From positions 1 to 5,819 of the forward strand of contig JAKADJ010000168.1 of NCBI GenBank assembly GCA_021820645.1: a DNA stretch of 5,819 bases, given 5' to 3'. Each line of letters opens with the position of its first letter. Position 1 is the stretch's first letter. A program made the translations under genes and the position numbers. Of the stretch, positions 5,262-5,819 are shown piece after piece. Under the pieces are notes generated by a model, which saw nothing but the letters and a program-made list of their open reading frames with translations, had not been told where the DNA came from and did no database searches. The DNA comes from Bacillota bacterium (lineage in GTDB: Bacteria; Bacillota_E; Sulfobacillia; Sulfobacillales; Sulfobacillaceae).

Positions 5262-5819
5262 TTGCAGGTGACAGTGCATATTGACCGGGCCTCGGGGATG
5301 CATGACTATTCCTTGGACACCAAAACACAACAAACGGTACTGGACGCTCTCTTCTTCATCCAAAACGAACTGGATGAAACATTAGCCTTTCGTTGCTCTT
5401 GCCGGGTGGGAATGTGCGGTTCTTGTGGCATGGTGATCAACGGGAGAGAGGGGCTAGCGTGCCGCACCAATCTTGACCGATTAGGTAGGGACATTTACCT
5501 GAGACCGTTGCGGCATATGCGTCGAATCAAGGATCTGGTCGTCGATATGGACGAGTTTTTTACGAAATATCGGGCTGTAGACCCTTATTTGAAGGCACGA
5601 CCCGAAGTGCATTCCCCTATTGTGGCACCACCTATTTCTCGCATGCGTGAAGACATTGATGTGGGACTGGAATGTATTAGTTGTGGCCTATGCCTTTCCG
5701 CGTGTGACGTGGTCGGAGTGGTTTCAGAGTTCTTGGGTCCAGCAGCCTTGAACCGCGCTTATAACCTCATCGCGGATGTGCGTGATGAGGACCTCGATAC
5801 GCGTTTAGGATTGGTTGGG
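5262..5819 (+). CDS. sdhB: Succinate dehydrogenase/fumarate reductase iron-sulfur subunit (SdhB), 3' end missing
   Basis: The open frame gives 186 residues before the window edge; the family usually has about 230-250, so the C-terminus is absent. The N-terminal plant-type ferredoxin domain carries the [2Fe-2S] ligands Cys47, Cys52, Cys55 (C-R-V-G-M-C-G-S-C) and Cys67 in NGREGLAC. The C-terminal domain begins with CISCGLCLSAC at 138-148, the first CxxCxxCxxxC group of the [4Fe-4S]/[3Fe-4S] pair; the second group lies beyond the window. The subunit carries electrons from the flavoprotein to the quinone site of the SdhC/SdhD anchor on the cytoplasmic face. The residue after Cys148 is Asp instead of the common Pro. 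TTG 5262 is chosen from GAGGGGG seven bases upstream. The flavoprotein gene does not precede it and must be downstream or elsewhere. Confidence 0.93.
   Translation, partial: MQVTVHIDRASGMHDYSLDTKTQQTVLDALFFIQNELDETLAFRCSCRVGMCGSCGMVINGREGLACRTNLDRLGRDIYLRPLRHMRRIKDLVVDMDEFFTKYRAVDPYLKARPEVHSPIVAPPISRMREDIDVGLECISCGLCLSACDVVGVVSEFLGPAALNRAYNLIADVRDEDLDTRLGLVG

Noticed and set aside
1..5819. CRISPR arrays, tRNA or rRNA genes, transposases, toxin-antitoxin pairs
   Set aside because: Looked for by eye on both strands. No regularly spaced repeats, clover-leaf sequences or relevant motifs were seen, and coding density leaves little room.

Overview
The window holds seven protein-coding genes in three transcription units, tightly packed, with no RNA genes, insertion sequences or CRISPR arrays visible. 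Strong AGGAGG-type ribosome binding sites, frequent GTG and TTG starts, roughly even base composition and a probable spore-coat-like gene point to a spore-forming Bacillota with moderate GC. A Sulfobacillus-like acidophile would fit, but that is an inference from overall look, not from a marker gene.

Region 1 (1-1767, + strand) is the end of a 5-oxoprolinase locus: the C-terminus of pxpC (cut by the window edge) and a complete pxpA. With an upstream pxpB they would make the ATP-dependent enzyme that opens 5-oxoproline (pyroglutamate) to glutamate. Next comes a 174-codon gene for a helical, ferritin-like protein resembling CotF-type spore coat proteins; its link to 5-oxoproline is unclear. A perfect 13-bp hairpin at 1775-1804 separates this unit from the convergent one.

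Region 2 (1835-4297, - strand) is a two-gene unit, a LysR-type regulator followed by a 12-helix APC-superfamily amino-acid permease. The regulator probably controls the permease. The substrate is unknown; amino acid or 5-oxoproline uptake is an attractive guess because of the neighbouring pxp genes.

Region 3 (4468-5819, + strand) is the start of a succinate dehydrogenase (or fumarate reductase) operon: sdhC and sdhD membrane anchors, then sdhB, which runs off the window. There is no flavoprotein gene between sdhD and sdhB. The two anchors share the same pattern of intramembrane histidines, suggesting a di-heme anchor.

The 170-bp divergent spacer between lysR and sdhC (4298-4467) is AT-rich and carries overlapping candidate promoters, a near-perfect 16-bp palindrome and an imperfect direct repeat. 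It is the most interesting non-coding piece. Overall the gene content is ordinary metabolism and transport, and I see no convincing new defence or mobile system.
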